Assembly: GCA_028829895.1 (NCBI GenBank)
Contig: CM054180.1
Location: forward strand, 118,773,973 to 118,837,972
Direction: 5' to 3'
DNA: 64,000 bases
Source: Sinotaia quadrata
Lineage: Eukaryota; Mollusca; Gastropoda; Architaenioglossa; Viviparidae
Shown: one piece after another, positions 15,401 to 23,480 of the stretch
Numbering within the stretch: the first letter of the stretch is position 1
Layout: the number at the start of each line of letters is the position of its first letter
The notes under the pieces: generated by a model
Databases searched by the model: none
Told to the model about the DNA's origin: nothing
What the model saw: only the letters and a program-made list of their open reading frames with translations
Translations under genes and position numbers: made by a program

Positions 15401-17678
15401 TTTCTAACATCATTCTGCAATTTTTCGTCAAAGTAGACAGATGCAAACTCTCCATCCAGATGCACAGGTAGGTGAGCGTTCACACTGTGAGTAATCAGAG
15501 ATATTAGAAATTTTGGACTTTGTAACTTTCTATAACTCTTTGTCAACTAGAAGTAAATGTGTTTCGGTCATATAAGTTGTAAATATGCATGTACATTTAT
15601 ATATGATATTGTGTATCTACTAAAGAGCATTTACACGTTATGATTTAATTGAGTAGGGAGTGCTACATGAATTGCTATAAATAGATTTTATACGTGACGT
15701 GCATAGTCAGAGAGATGTTTCATAGCATGATTTAACTCAGCAAATATATTTCTGTAGACTTTACGTGAAGTGACTTGGAAATGTTGTATAATTTTAATCT
15801 TACAACGAATACTACACTTGTTTAATTAAATCTATCTATTTTTGGGGTGATGTATTTGATGTATTATGTTGTAAAAAGATTATATAGTGTAATAGAAATA
15901 TGTAAAAATGTACCATGCTAACTTTACTGTATCCTTTTTGGTGCCTATATTTTACAATTTTATAAAACAGTTTGCAGGATGATTTAATTGGTAAGAGAGT
16001 GGTACAGATGCTAAATGTTATAACTCAGCTGATGCTGAAGGAGCGGATGTAGAAAAAGTCATGTATATAACGAAAGAGTTGAGAGAATCTGATAAGCATG
16101 TTTAAGGAAAGTTAGGATACATTGAGATAAGTAAGATTTTCACAAAACAGGCAATGTTTTGTTGCAGGGATTGACTGGAAGCACCTTTTGCTTCTAACTG
16201 CTATTGCTGTTGCAATATTCTACGTTCATCTCATTCCGAGACGAATTGGTAACTCCAGAGAAATCTGTGGTTCAAGCTTCATAACTTTGACCACACCAAA
16301 CTCTACATGTGTTAACTCAGATTCAGTTATATTTGGAAGGAGATTACTAGTGCTGATGCTAGAAAATTGCTGATGCAATTCAAACCAGTTCCGCTTGATG
16401 ATTAGGTTTTCTGACTAGTAGTCTCACACGTGTTCATAACAAATTCAACCAATGGGATTGACCGAAAATTACTTCATTAAAGAGAGTGTATATTCAGATC
16501 ACTTTGATTTGAACATAACTCGAGTATAGTCCTAAAGGTGATCGATCATTAGCTAATGAGAAGAGCTTTTTTTTTTACCTGCTTCAGACAACAGTTATTA
16601 CTCTACTCCACTAGATCACATTGGTGTGTGTATGCATTGTTGTCAAACGTTGGTGTGTGTATCCACATTCCTGTCAAACGTAGGTTTGTGTATGTATTGT
16701 TGTCAAACGTTGGTGTGTGTATCAACATTCCTGTCAAACGTTGGTTTGTGCATCAACATTGCTGTCAAACGTTGGTGTGTGTTTGTATTGTTGTCAAACG
16801 TTGGTGTGTGTATCCACATTCCTGTCAAACGTAGGTTTGTGTATGTATTGTTGTCAAACGTTGATGTGTATATGCATTGTTGTCAAACTTATCAGTAATG
16901 TGTTGCTTGCTGTAAGTTGATTCCTATGAATTCGAGAGCCAATACAGCAGAAACTTATGGCTTGCGTTATGAACATCCCTCGTGGTGTGCTGAGTTGCAT
17001 ACACGAAAATTCGGGAACACATCTGTTGTGCCTGGTAGCGCATGTGAAATTCTGAACGACTCTGCAGGGTGTATTTTGTGAGTGCATCAAAGATTCTGGA
17101 ACAGTTGTGTAATATGAATAGAAGTGGTGTGTTGGACCATCACATAAATTAAAAAGAAGTGAATTTTTGTAAACTACGTGATTGTGAACAGGTGCTAGTT
17201 ACATCGTCATCTTTGAAAAGGTTGTGTACATTGACTTTAATTATTTCTCTAAATCTCAATTATCATTTATGTGATGAATAACATAGAACTATGTTAGAAC
17301 TTTGCTGTGAAGGGATGTAAATGTCAACACTCTTTTGATTATATTCATATGTTGTATTTTTATTGTTGATTTTAAAAAAATATTGTTAACATTATTGACC
17401 TTCATACACATATTGATGACCATATGTTGGAAATAGAGAGGTTGTATGGGGCTCGCTAAATTTAGATTAAAAGACGGATTTATGTTTTCCTTTGGTAATT
17501 TTTCCAGCTATAGAAATTTCGTGTGACAGTAAATGTTTGTCTTTAATGTTGTGGAAAATAGAAAACATTTACAGTGCCAGCATATCTGCCAATAAAGATA
17601 GAGATGAGTGGTGTCTTCTGGAGAATTAATAATAACATAAATAAGATTGTCATAATTTGTAATTACTATGGATGATTG

Positions 17679-17718
<40 letters not shown>

Positions 17719-20700
17719 ACCAATAACTAGAGTGGCGTTGTGTCATATTATATTTATAATACAAAGGCTTGCATCGGTTAGAGGCGGTTGTGGATAGACC
17801 GTCTCATCGTTGATCCAAACAGGAAGTGTAAAATGTTATTGTGGGAGACAATGTAAATCCCTCAAATTTCAAAGGGATCTTCTTAGCAAAGATAATTCCT
17901 ATGCATGTATGTATGTATCTATCTATATCTATTTGTCTATCTATCTATCTATCTATCTATATGCCAATGCCTTAATAATGTTAATGAATTATTTTAATCA
18001 ATTGTTAATATGTCTTAATAAAATAATGCATGGCCATAGCTGATTCGCGATATACAAGGTCACAAAACTTATAATATTGAATATTTCCTACGGTTTACTA
18101 GGGTAAAATAAATGGTTGTTGTGCCTCAAATAAAGTGCATTTTTATGAACGTGACCAAACGAATATGTTTATTTATTCGAAATATTAAATTTGGCCTTTG
18201 TCACACTGGAAAGTGCACTTTAGGAGCAACTAGTGTTACTGAGAATCTGCCCTTAGAGTAAGAGAGAAGAAAACACGAACTAAACAGTATGAGTAAATCA
18301 AAGCAATTTGATTCAATTTACTTAAAAGAATCAGGATAACTATTTATTATTAACTTTTACTATTAAAAGAAACAAGGATTGATGCAAATTATTATTACTA
18401 AAATAGATGGCTACAGGTTTTCTTGTATCCTTTTAAAAGTATATTATAGTGATTTATTCAATGGAGATTGGGGGTGGGGGTGGATCTTGTAGGGGCTGTG
18501 GAGATTCGAGATATCTAGTTCCCAGCTGTTGTATAATTTCAATAACTATGTTCAATTTTCAAAAGTAATAATATATTATTAATCTGAAGTACACTTGATT
18601 TTATGTTTTATTGTTTTGGCAAATGTGTTCAATTCTAAAACAACAAAATATATGTTCTTCTTGCTTACAGTGATTATCATGCAGCGTGTGGATATTCTCT
18701 TGACTAGCGCGATTGTTGCAGGTTGTCTGGCATTTACAGCTGTCACTTTCGTCATTTTCATTTGTTACAGAAGAGGTAATGATTTCAAAAGACACAGCCA
18801 GTCATATGAACGAATGCGGGTTTTCCCAATGTAAAACGCTACGAGTGTGCATTGTTCAGATATCTAAACTCTGGACAGTTCACATCACGTAGTTCGAATT
18901 TGACCCATTGTCAGAAAGTATGATTATCTGGAATCCTTTGTTACATTTGGGGTGTTTATTCCACCCTGTTGTAACATTAATTATTCAAGTTATTAATTAA
19001 ATATTCTGTTTTAACAGTACAAACAGCCACACGGTCTAACTTACTCTCCCAACCCCCATATTAAATCTTGCTTAAATCCGGGACAATTATAATTCAATAC
19101 AGAGACTAGTTACTTGGCATTGCCTTTCAGGATCAGTAACATCACGTCTCCCTCTTAACTAATTTACAATCATCCATACAATATATAGCTCCCCCCCCCC
19201 AACCCCACCCAGGCAATCCCAATTAGATGTCGTTCAAAACAATGAATTAAGGTAACGGATAAAAATAATAACAAATTTAATGAGAAGAAAAATAATAAAA
19301 AAGATGTTTAGGTTTGAATGAACACGAAATGGTTATGTTACTGTTCCTCCCTCGTCCGCATTAGTTCATGAACGAAATTGTGAAGAATGTCAATTTGTTT
19401 TTGGTTTCGAGATTACTTCTCAAATTTAATTAGCTTAACGGATGATGAACGCTGGTTTTGCGTGTGCCAAAGGAATCTAGTTTTCACATGATTATCTATC
19501 TACGAATCACTTGGCTCCTGGCTGATTGCGAACTGCTCATCGACATATTGGATTTCCTAATCAAGATCGAAGTCCAAGGCCAAAGACAAGAACCCTAACA
19601 AACGGAACTTATATGCCCTTATATGGTTGTAGAATGTCCGGTTGACTGCATCCCCTTCCTCGAACTAGCTATACCTCCATTCTTCTGCACCTCACTTGTC
19701 AAGTCTAATAGTGAGTAATGTTATCACCTAACTTGCCAAGTTAGGTGATAGTGAGTAATGTTATCATCTCGCTTGCCAAGTCTAATAGTGAGTAATGTTA
19801 TCATCTCGCTTGCCATCTTAACGTCTGACATCATGGTGAAATCAGTGTTAATAATTTCTATTCACACCTTTTCAGCTGTTGTGAGTCCATTGCATGCTTT
19901 TTCTGCGATTTTAGTTGTGCAGCTAACAACCGAAACCTGTATTGTCTTAACTATGGCCCCATTGTTTGTGAGAGTAATAAATATCTTAGCTATGATATTA
20001 TTGGTTGGAATACTGATGAATGTCTCTGCTGTTGTGCCATTGGCTTGGAGAGTAATGGGTATGTAATGCTATTACTCGCTTTTGTGCCCAGTCTGTTGAT
20101 GCAGGTCACCCAGTCTTTCAAATCCTTACTTAATCGCTTTCGTGTCCAGTCTGTTGAGTCAGGTCACCCAGTCTTTCAAATCCTTACTTAATCGCTTTCG
20201 CGTCCAGTCTGTTGAGTCAGGTCACCCAGTCTTTCAAATCCTTACTTAATCGCTTTCGGTATTTAAACATCCGGTTTCTATCTGATGGAAGTCATTTACG
20301 ATGTATAGAGCTTTAGAAAATAAATATTTATTAATTAAAAATTAATTAATAAATAAGAATTAATACAAATAATAATCAATAAAATAACAATTAATAAAAT
20401 AATAATTAATAAAAATAATAATAATGATTAATAAAATAATAAATACAATATTTCATAAAAATAATAATTTGGAGCATTTAAAATATAAAGATATTAAAGA
20501 TTATATATTATTATACATAATTATACGTAATTATACATTAAAGATCTTGTAACTCAAACACAAATCACACACAAATCACACACAAGCATAAGCACGTTCT
20601 AGTATGTGTTATAATACATAGCAAAACTAAGGTGTCTTATTTCAATTATGACGTCATTGCTGATGTTGAGGCTAATTATTAGTGTCAGTTTTAGTTTTTA

Positions 20701-22215
20701 TTTTGTTTGTTGATTAAAGTTGTACCACAATGTCCGTAAGGCTGTTTTGTCTTAAGTTTAAGCAGTTTTTAGCTTGCTGTTCATCGTGTCGTCAGAGATT
20801 TTGTCAGTTAGGTAACATCCAATCTCGCAGTATTTATAACTTTGGCTTGCTCCTAATCCTAATGTTCTAACTTTGGCTTGCTTCTGGCCATAAGGTTCTA
20901 ACTGTGGCTTGCTCCTAGCCATAAAGTTCTAACTTTGGCTTGCTTCTAGCCATAAGGTGCTAATTGGATGACGTATGTAACCATGACCGTTGTATTTGTC
21001 GTCTGAATATAATTTTTAAAAGTGTTTCTTCATTGTTGAATTTGGCAGATGGCGTCCTCTTGAATCCAAAGAAATTATTTTTCAGGACGCATGCAACAAA
21101 CTGCTATGAAGAGTATTTTTCAATTGTAAAATGTTTGTATTGTTACTGTATTGATTTGTGTATTAGGTATCATTCACACTACTGTTTTACTTTCACATGA
21201 TGAATATTGTTTTAACAGGTTCAAGAATGTATGCTCGTACAAATAAGAAAGGAATTAAAGGGAGAGAACCATATCTAACTCTAAGAATGATGCAACTTCA
21301 TGACACTGAGGAGTTGGACGAGGGCTCTAATTGCTATGATGAAATACCGGAAGGTACTGACTGCTATTGTTCAAAAAACATAATTGTCTTTTTTTGAGAA
21401 ATTATTAATCATGGTCTTCTACTTTAATTCCTACCGTCCTTCCCCTTATCATTCATTCATTCATTCCGTCCTCTTCTTTTATCCATATTGTTATAATTAG
21501 AATTATTATTATTGCTAATTACATGTAGATTATATCAATACGTTTGTATACAGGTCAAACACTGTTTCAGTTTTCGCATTTGGAAAACAATTCGATCTTC
21601 CTCTATTACTCCTTATAAGATTTTTATTTTCTTCAAAATCATCTTTAACTCTTGTTAAAATTGAAACAAACGTGCACACGAAAATAAAACACTGCATTTG
21701 TTTGATTACACACATACGTACACAAACCACACACACACACACATTCTTACTCATACACACATCATTATTCACACTTACACACACGCCCGCGCGCACACGC
21801 ACACATACCTGGAAATTCGGTTGGGTAGAATTATGATAGTTTTCTAATAGATAATAGATGACCTGAAAAGCGAAGACAGTCAAAGCAAGAAATATATGAT
21901 CTCAGTGTGTCATCTACAGTAAACCAGGAAGATGGAAGTAACTATCTACACGTCATACCTACACCAGATGACACCATCACACCTGTGTCTGATGAAACCC
22001 TGCCCGAATCGAATCCAGAACACCAACAGAGTGACTATCTTCATCCCTCCAACGATCCCCACTATGAACAAGTGCTCGACGAAATTGAACAGAATGACTA
22101 TCTTTATCCCTCCAGCATTCCTTACTGTGAACAAGTGGTCAAGGAGGAAACAGTCGGCCACGATTATGAAACACCAGTCCGCGCAGACACAATAATTGTT
22201 TTCAAGTCAAAATAG
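652..22215 (+). CDS. LDLa/Ig-domain type I membrane receptor with tyrosine-motif tail (spliced gene, 5' end not found)
   Basis: Seen: exons 652-705, 3322-3443, 4312-4422, 4851-4967, 6085-6375, 9030-9145, 14533-14788, then hydrophobic exons 16168-16248, 18671-18775 and 19876-20058, then 21219-21353 and 21920-22215. Each has AG/GT borders and every junction keeps one open frame. With one TM exon (18671-18775) the visible protein is about 534 residues. Order: unassigned region, degenerate LDLa, LDLa, Ig-like 1, Ig-like 2, TM, tail with eight tyrosines in YxxL/I/V/P/Q contexts. Known: such tails in other animal receptors are substrates of Src/Syk-type kinases and dock SH2 proteins. Inferred: a cell-surface recognition receptor, possibly immune, signalling through phosphotyrosine. 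It is not an obvious orthologue of any receptor I can name. The start codon and signal peptide are missing or lie outside the window. AATAAA at 22319 supports the 3' end. Confidence 0.75.
1030..1270. repeat. (TATC)n microsatellite with CTAACC/TACC interruptions
   Basis: Long run of TATC/TACC/TGTC tetranucleotides in the intron between 705 and 3322. Confidence 0.9.
1360..2290 (+). repeat. dispersed element family 1, copy 1
   Basis: Non-coding sequence similar throughout to 9640-10525, ending with the conserved block GGATAGGCAAATTTACTC near 2262-2280. The other copies are at 7430-8010, 9160-10530, 11690-13140, 16250-17660 (inverted) and 22790-23480. No protein remnant is seen, so it is probably a non-autonomous transposable element. 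Confidence 0.6.
3322..3443 (+). CDS. receptor gene: extracellular exon of unassigned fold
   Basis: This 122-nt exon has acceptor TTATTTTAACAG and donor CAG/GTATTT. It encodes about 40 residues with two cysteines (VSSC and DDFC) and an NFS sequon. Its phase joins 652-705 upstream and the LDLa-like exon at 4312 downstream. The hydrophobic/aromatic pattern would suit the end of a beta-sandwich such as a CUB domain, but I do not claim that. Confidence 0.55.
3871..3955. repeat. (TATC)n microsatellite
   Basis: Tetranucleotide array between receptor exons 3322-3443 and 4312-4422. Confidence 0.9.
4312..4422 (+). CDS. receptor gene: degenerate LDLa module
   Basis: The exon encodes a cysteine-spaced module beginning QNWSCRVFYDC and ending with an acidic run before the last cysteine (QQC). 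Five of the six LDLa cysteines are visible; the third (normally after the GxC step) is missing, and the SDE calcium-binding signature is changed to SQETE. It is therefore LDLa-like but probably cannot bind Ca2+ normally. It ends in phase 1, compatible with the next exon. Confidence 0.65.
4470..4640. repeat. CT-rich / (TATC)n microsatellite
   Basis: Degenerate CCAT, TCTC and TATC repeats in the intron before the LDLa exon. Confidence 0.8.
4851..4967 (+). CDS. receptor gene: LDL-receptor class A module
   Basis: This is a clear LDLa repeat: six cysteines, the central DGRC step, and the acidic calcium site in IDGTDETGC. LDLa modules bind Ca2+ and mediate ligand contacts in lipoprotein and other surface receptors. 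The exon is 117 nt, flanked by TTCTGTATTCCAG and G/GTAAGG, and is phase 1 on both sides, the typical symmetric phase for shuffled extracellular modules. Confidence 0.85.
6085..6375 (+). CDS. receptor gene: Ig-like domain 1
   Basis: One 291-nt phase 1-1 exon encodes a whole Ig-like domain of about 96 residues. The strand E-F signature is excellent (SLYLIVRNLTDDDSGMYNC), and V/I-rich strands occur at both ends (GDTVIFVWEL; KSLIIV). The strand B cysteine expected in the GDTVIFVWE segment is replaced by hydrophobic residues, so the canonical B-F disulfide cannot form. A second cysteine occurs near the C-terminal end (IGVC). This would be a V- or I-set domain with altered disulfide use. Confidence 0.8.
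7430..8010 (+). repeat. dispersed element family 1, copy 2 (internally deleted)
   Basis: Its first half matches 9160-9450 and its second half matches the 3' end of the family (from CTACTCATCCATTTGGAACT to the GATAGGCAA block). The middle is missing. Confidence 0.6.
8531..8620 (+). repeat. short dispersed repeat, copy 1
   Basis: About 85 bp is essentially identical to 10574-10662 (starting TTGCAACACAATAAAAAATA and including the palindromic GACATATATGTC). Confidence 0.8.
9030..9145 (+). CDS. receptor gene: Ig-like domain 2, N-terminal half
   Basis: The acceptor TTACATTCCAG is strong. The frame reads IPQPTLEDSD then an HRC, several N-linked sequons (NNS, NVT, NQS), and ends ENQSVT at donor GTAAAG in phase 0. 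An alternative in-frame donor lies 30 nt upstream (9115/9116, CTCTCG/GTAAAT). The longer form is preferred because ENQSVTV continues naturally into the next exon as an Ig strand B. Confidence 0.65.
9160..10530 (+). repeat. dispersed element family 1, copy 3 (longest plus-strand copy)
   Basis: Contains both the 5' block (as at 7430) and the 3' block (as at 1360), interrupted by a (TA)n run at 9460-9490. It shows the family is about 1.35-1.45 kb. Confidence 0.6.
10574..10662 (+). repeat. short dispersed repeat, copy 2
   Basis: Near-identical to 8531-8620; the two copies flank family-1 copy 3. Confidence 0.8.
11690..13140 (+). repeat. dispersed element family 1, copy 4
   Basis: Aligns by eye with 7430-7690 at its start and with 10340-10525 at its end. 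The last 65 bp (TATTTAACAAATTATATAAC to GCAAATTTACT) are duplicated in tandem at 12990-13140. Confidence 0.6.
14440..14475. repeat. (GT)n microsatellite
   Basis: Dinucleotide run about 60 bp upstream of the Ig-2 exon acceptor. Confidence 0.9.
14533..14788 (+). CDS. receptor gene: Ig-like domain 2, C-terminal half
   Basis: The 256-nt exon starts in phase 0 (VMAHPAPNITGIWVYG, resembling the strand B-C region and the W of an Ig fold) and ends in phase 1. The strand F region reads DFCGRIYYINVTNRKG, close to the usual DxGxYxCxVxN pattern, but the F cysteine is replaced by isoleucine and the B position is not cysteine either. Two tandem copies of a GTSGTSG-encoding 9-mer are visible near 14580-14600. 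Multiple sequons indicate a glycosylated ectodomain. Confidence 0.7.
15081..15180. repeat. 30-bp minisatellite, about 3.3 copies
   Basis: Unit begins TCAAAGAATTAGCCAAGTGT; it lies in the intron after the Ig-2 exon. Confidence 0.9.
16168..16248 (+). CDS. receptor gene: transmembrane exon A (alternative?)
   Basis: The exon has acceptor TTTTGTTGCAG and donor TTG/GTAACT and is 81 nt, phase 1-1. It encodes DWK, then a hydrophobic run of about 18 residues (LLLLTAIAVAIFYVHLI), then the basic stop-transfer PRR. It fits the end of Ig 2 upstream and either exon B or the tail exon at 21219 downstream. It lies directly beside a dispersed repeat copy that begins near 16250. Confidence 0.6.
16250..17660 (-). 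repeat. dispersed element family 1, copy 5 (inverted), with inserted minisatellite
   Basis: The reverse complement matches copy 4, including the segment TTCACAATCACGT and the CAGGAATCAACTTA block. A 30-bp minisatellite interrupts it at 16621-16890. It begins immediately after TM exon A. Confidence 0.6.
16621..16890. repeat. about 30-bp minisatellite, 9 copies
   Basis: Alternating 29- and 31-bp units around TGTCAAACGTTGGTGTGTGT form a 60-bp higher-order pair. Open frames across it are artefacts of the period. Confidence 0.9.
17680..17718. repeat. (TAC)n microsatellite
   Basis: Trinucleotide run at the edge of family-1 copy 5. Confidence 0.9.
17900..17962. repeat. (TATG/TATC)n microsatellite
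   Basis: Tetranucleotide run in the intron before TM exon B. Confidence 0.85.
18671..18775 (+). CDS. receptor gene: transmembrane exon B
   Basis: The exon has acceptor TTCTTGCTTACAG and donor GAAGAG/GTAATG and is 105 nt, phase 1-1. It encodes a classic single-pass helix of about 24 residues (LLTSAIVAGCLAFTAVTFVI, then FICY) followed by RR. This looks like the main membrane anchor. Its symmetric phase means it can be included, skipped or exchanged with exon A without breaking the tail frame. Confidence 0.72.
19690..19816. repeat. about 45-bp minisatellite with internal palindrome
   Basis: Three units around AATAGTGAGTAATGTTATCA precede candidate exon C. A perfect 10-bp-arm palindrome (CACCTAACTTGCCAAGTTAGGTG) spans about 19724-19748. 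Confidence 0.85.
19876..20058 (+). CDS. receptor gene: candidate hydrophobic cassette exon C
   Basis: A strong acceptor (TTCACACCTTTTCAG) and donor (ATGG/GTATGT) bound 183 nt that are open in two frames. In the gene's phase (1-1) it encodes a very hydrophobic segment (for example INILAMILLVGILMNVSAVV). In the other open frame (phase 2-2) it encodes a cysteine-rich sequence (CCESIACFFCDFSC near the start, DECLCCC near the end). The phase match favours the hydrophobic reading as an optional membrane exon. An unrelated nested exon, or no exon at all, is possible. Confidence 0.35.
20083..20262. repeat. 58-bp minisatellite, 3 copies
   Basis: Unit contains CCAGTCTGTTGAGTCAGGTC; it begins 25 bp after candidate exon C. 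Confidence 0.9.
20330..20470. repeat. AATAAT-type AT-rich low-complexity tract
   Basis: Repeated ATAATTAATAAA words. Confidence 0.8.
20840..20960. repeat. about 31-bp minisatellite, 4 copies
   Basis: Unit contains TAACTTTGGCTTGCTTCTAG. Confidence 0.85.
21219..21353 (+). CDS. receptor gene: membrane-proximal cytoplasmic exon
   Basis: The 135-nt exon is phase 1-1 with acceptor TTGTTTTAACAG and donor G/GTACTG. It starts with a basic juxtamembrane run (TNKKGIKGR) and carries two tyrosine motifs, EPYLTL (YxxL) and NCYDEI (YxxI). They are separated by 17 residues between motifs, longer than a classic ITAM, so these are ITIM/hemITAM-like at most. Confidence 0.75.
21725..21810. repeat. (CA)n-rich tract
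   Basis: CA repeats with CGCG interruptions in the intron before the last receptor exon. Confidence 0.85.
21920..22215 (+). CDS. receptor gene: terminal cytoplasmic exon with tyrosine repeats
   Basis: The acceptor at 21918-21919 (CATCTACAG) gives the required phase; the earlier AG at 21904-21905 would not. The 97-residue tail contains NYLHV, DYLHP, HYEQV, DYLYP, PYCEQ and DYETP, then ends FKSK and TAG. The segment DYLHPSNDPHYEQV recurs as DYLYPSSIPYCEQV, an internal duplication. Known: YxxP sites can dock Crk/Nck SH2 domains, YxxQ STAT3, and YxxV/L SHP or Src-family SH2 domains. Which of these binds here is inference. Confidence 0.8.
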
Positions 22216-22318
22216 AAATCAAGAACGCATAGCAGACGTCTTTTCAATCACTACTCACATTTCTCTTTTCTTTGTTTTAATTTTAATTGCTTTTATTTTT
22301 GTGCTGAGGAGATTTTAT

Positions 22319-22324
22319 AATAAA
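22319..22324 (+). terminator. polyadenylation signal AATAAA of the LDLa/Ig receptor
   Basis: AATAAA lies 104 bp after the TAG stop in the same orientation and just before a (GATA)n array, giving a short 3' UTR. Confidence 0.55.
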
Positions 22325-22339
22325 AAAGGTGAGGTGGTG

Positions 22340-22472
<133 letters not shown>

Positions 22473-22549
22473 GTAAAAACATAGTAATTTGCAACATCAC
22501 GATGTAAAGAATATCAAACAATATTGTTTTGAATGAATATGCATGACGG

Positions 22550-22650
22550 ATTGATTTCTCATTTCACGGTATTTATTGTCTTCATATAGTTACTAGAAAT
22601 TGATTTGTCATTTCACGGTATTTACTGTCTTCATATAGTTACTAGAAATA
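22550..22650. repeat. direct duplication of about 50 bp
   Basis: Two copies of TCATTTCACGGTATTTANTG followed by TCTTCATATAGTTACTAGAAAT. Confidence 0.85.
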
Positions 22651-22789
22651 AGCACGTCTTTTGACGGAATCACTTGTCCTTGTATTAATAGATTAAATCT
22701 TGATTTTTTGTATTTGATTATATCTGAATTAAATTAATTTTGTCATGTTCTTACTTGGAATGTACATTTTTTTGTAAACCACATTTCTG

Positions 22790-22995
22790 TGAAAGTCAAA
22801 TCGTTACGATTCACCAGTTTTCCCTTATAATCAGTAACCAGGAGATTCAAATAACACAAGGAAAGGCTGCTTTGTCCCTGTACAAATATAATCAGGGAAC
22901 AATTTGCTATGTTTCCAGTTCATTCCTTTGAACTTCATTCTTTCTTATATTCAAGTCTTAACTTACAGGTTCCTGCAACAGTATTTAATAGCCTG

Positions 22996-23079
<84 letters not shown>

Positions 23080-23480
23080 CATAATAAGTACAGCTAAGTT
23101 TTAATGAGCATGTTCACTAGAAACAATGTCAAGTGTTTAGCAAATTATATTCGAGCATCTTAGTTCAAACATTTGTAGAAATAATATACTCAAATAATAC
23201 ATCTCTATGTAAACAAAACAAAACAAAACAAAACAAGCATCACCTATCAATAGCAAAATGCATAAAATATGTCCATTCTAAGTCCAATCTCTCTCAATCA
23301 GTCATTTAACTCACCATTAGGCTAATGGCCGCCTTTCTTGCCACATCAAATTCATGTGATTAGACAATAAAATTTTCTACAGCAGGTAAACGTTTGATCT
23401 CAGCCCATTGGCTAGTCTCATTTGCATAAATCAACCAATGGAAAACGTGTAATTCAAATCACTCATACAAATGTTTATTA
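22790..23480 (+). repeat. dispersed element family 1, copy 6, with (CA)n insertion
   Basis: Matches 1590-2060 around TTTGTCCCTGTA and CCAGTTTATTC. A (CA)n run of about 80 bp lies at 22998-23078. Confidence 0.6.
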
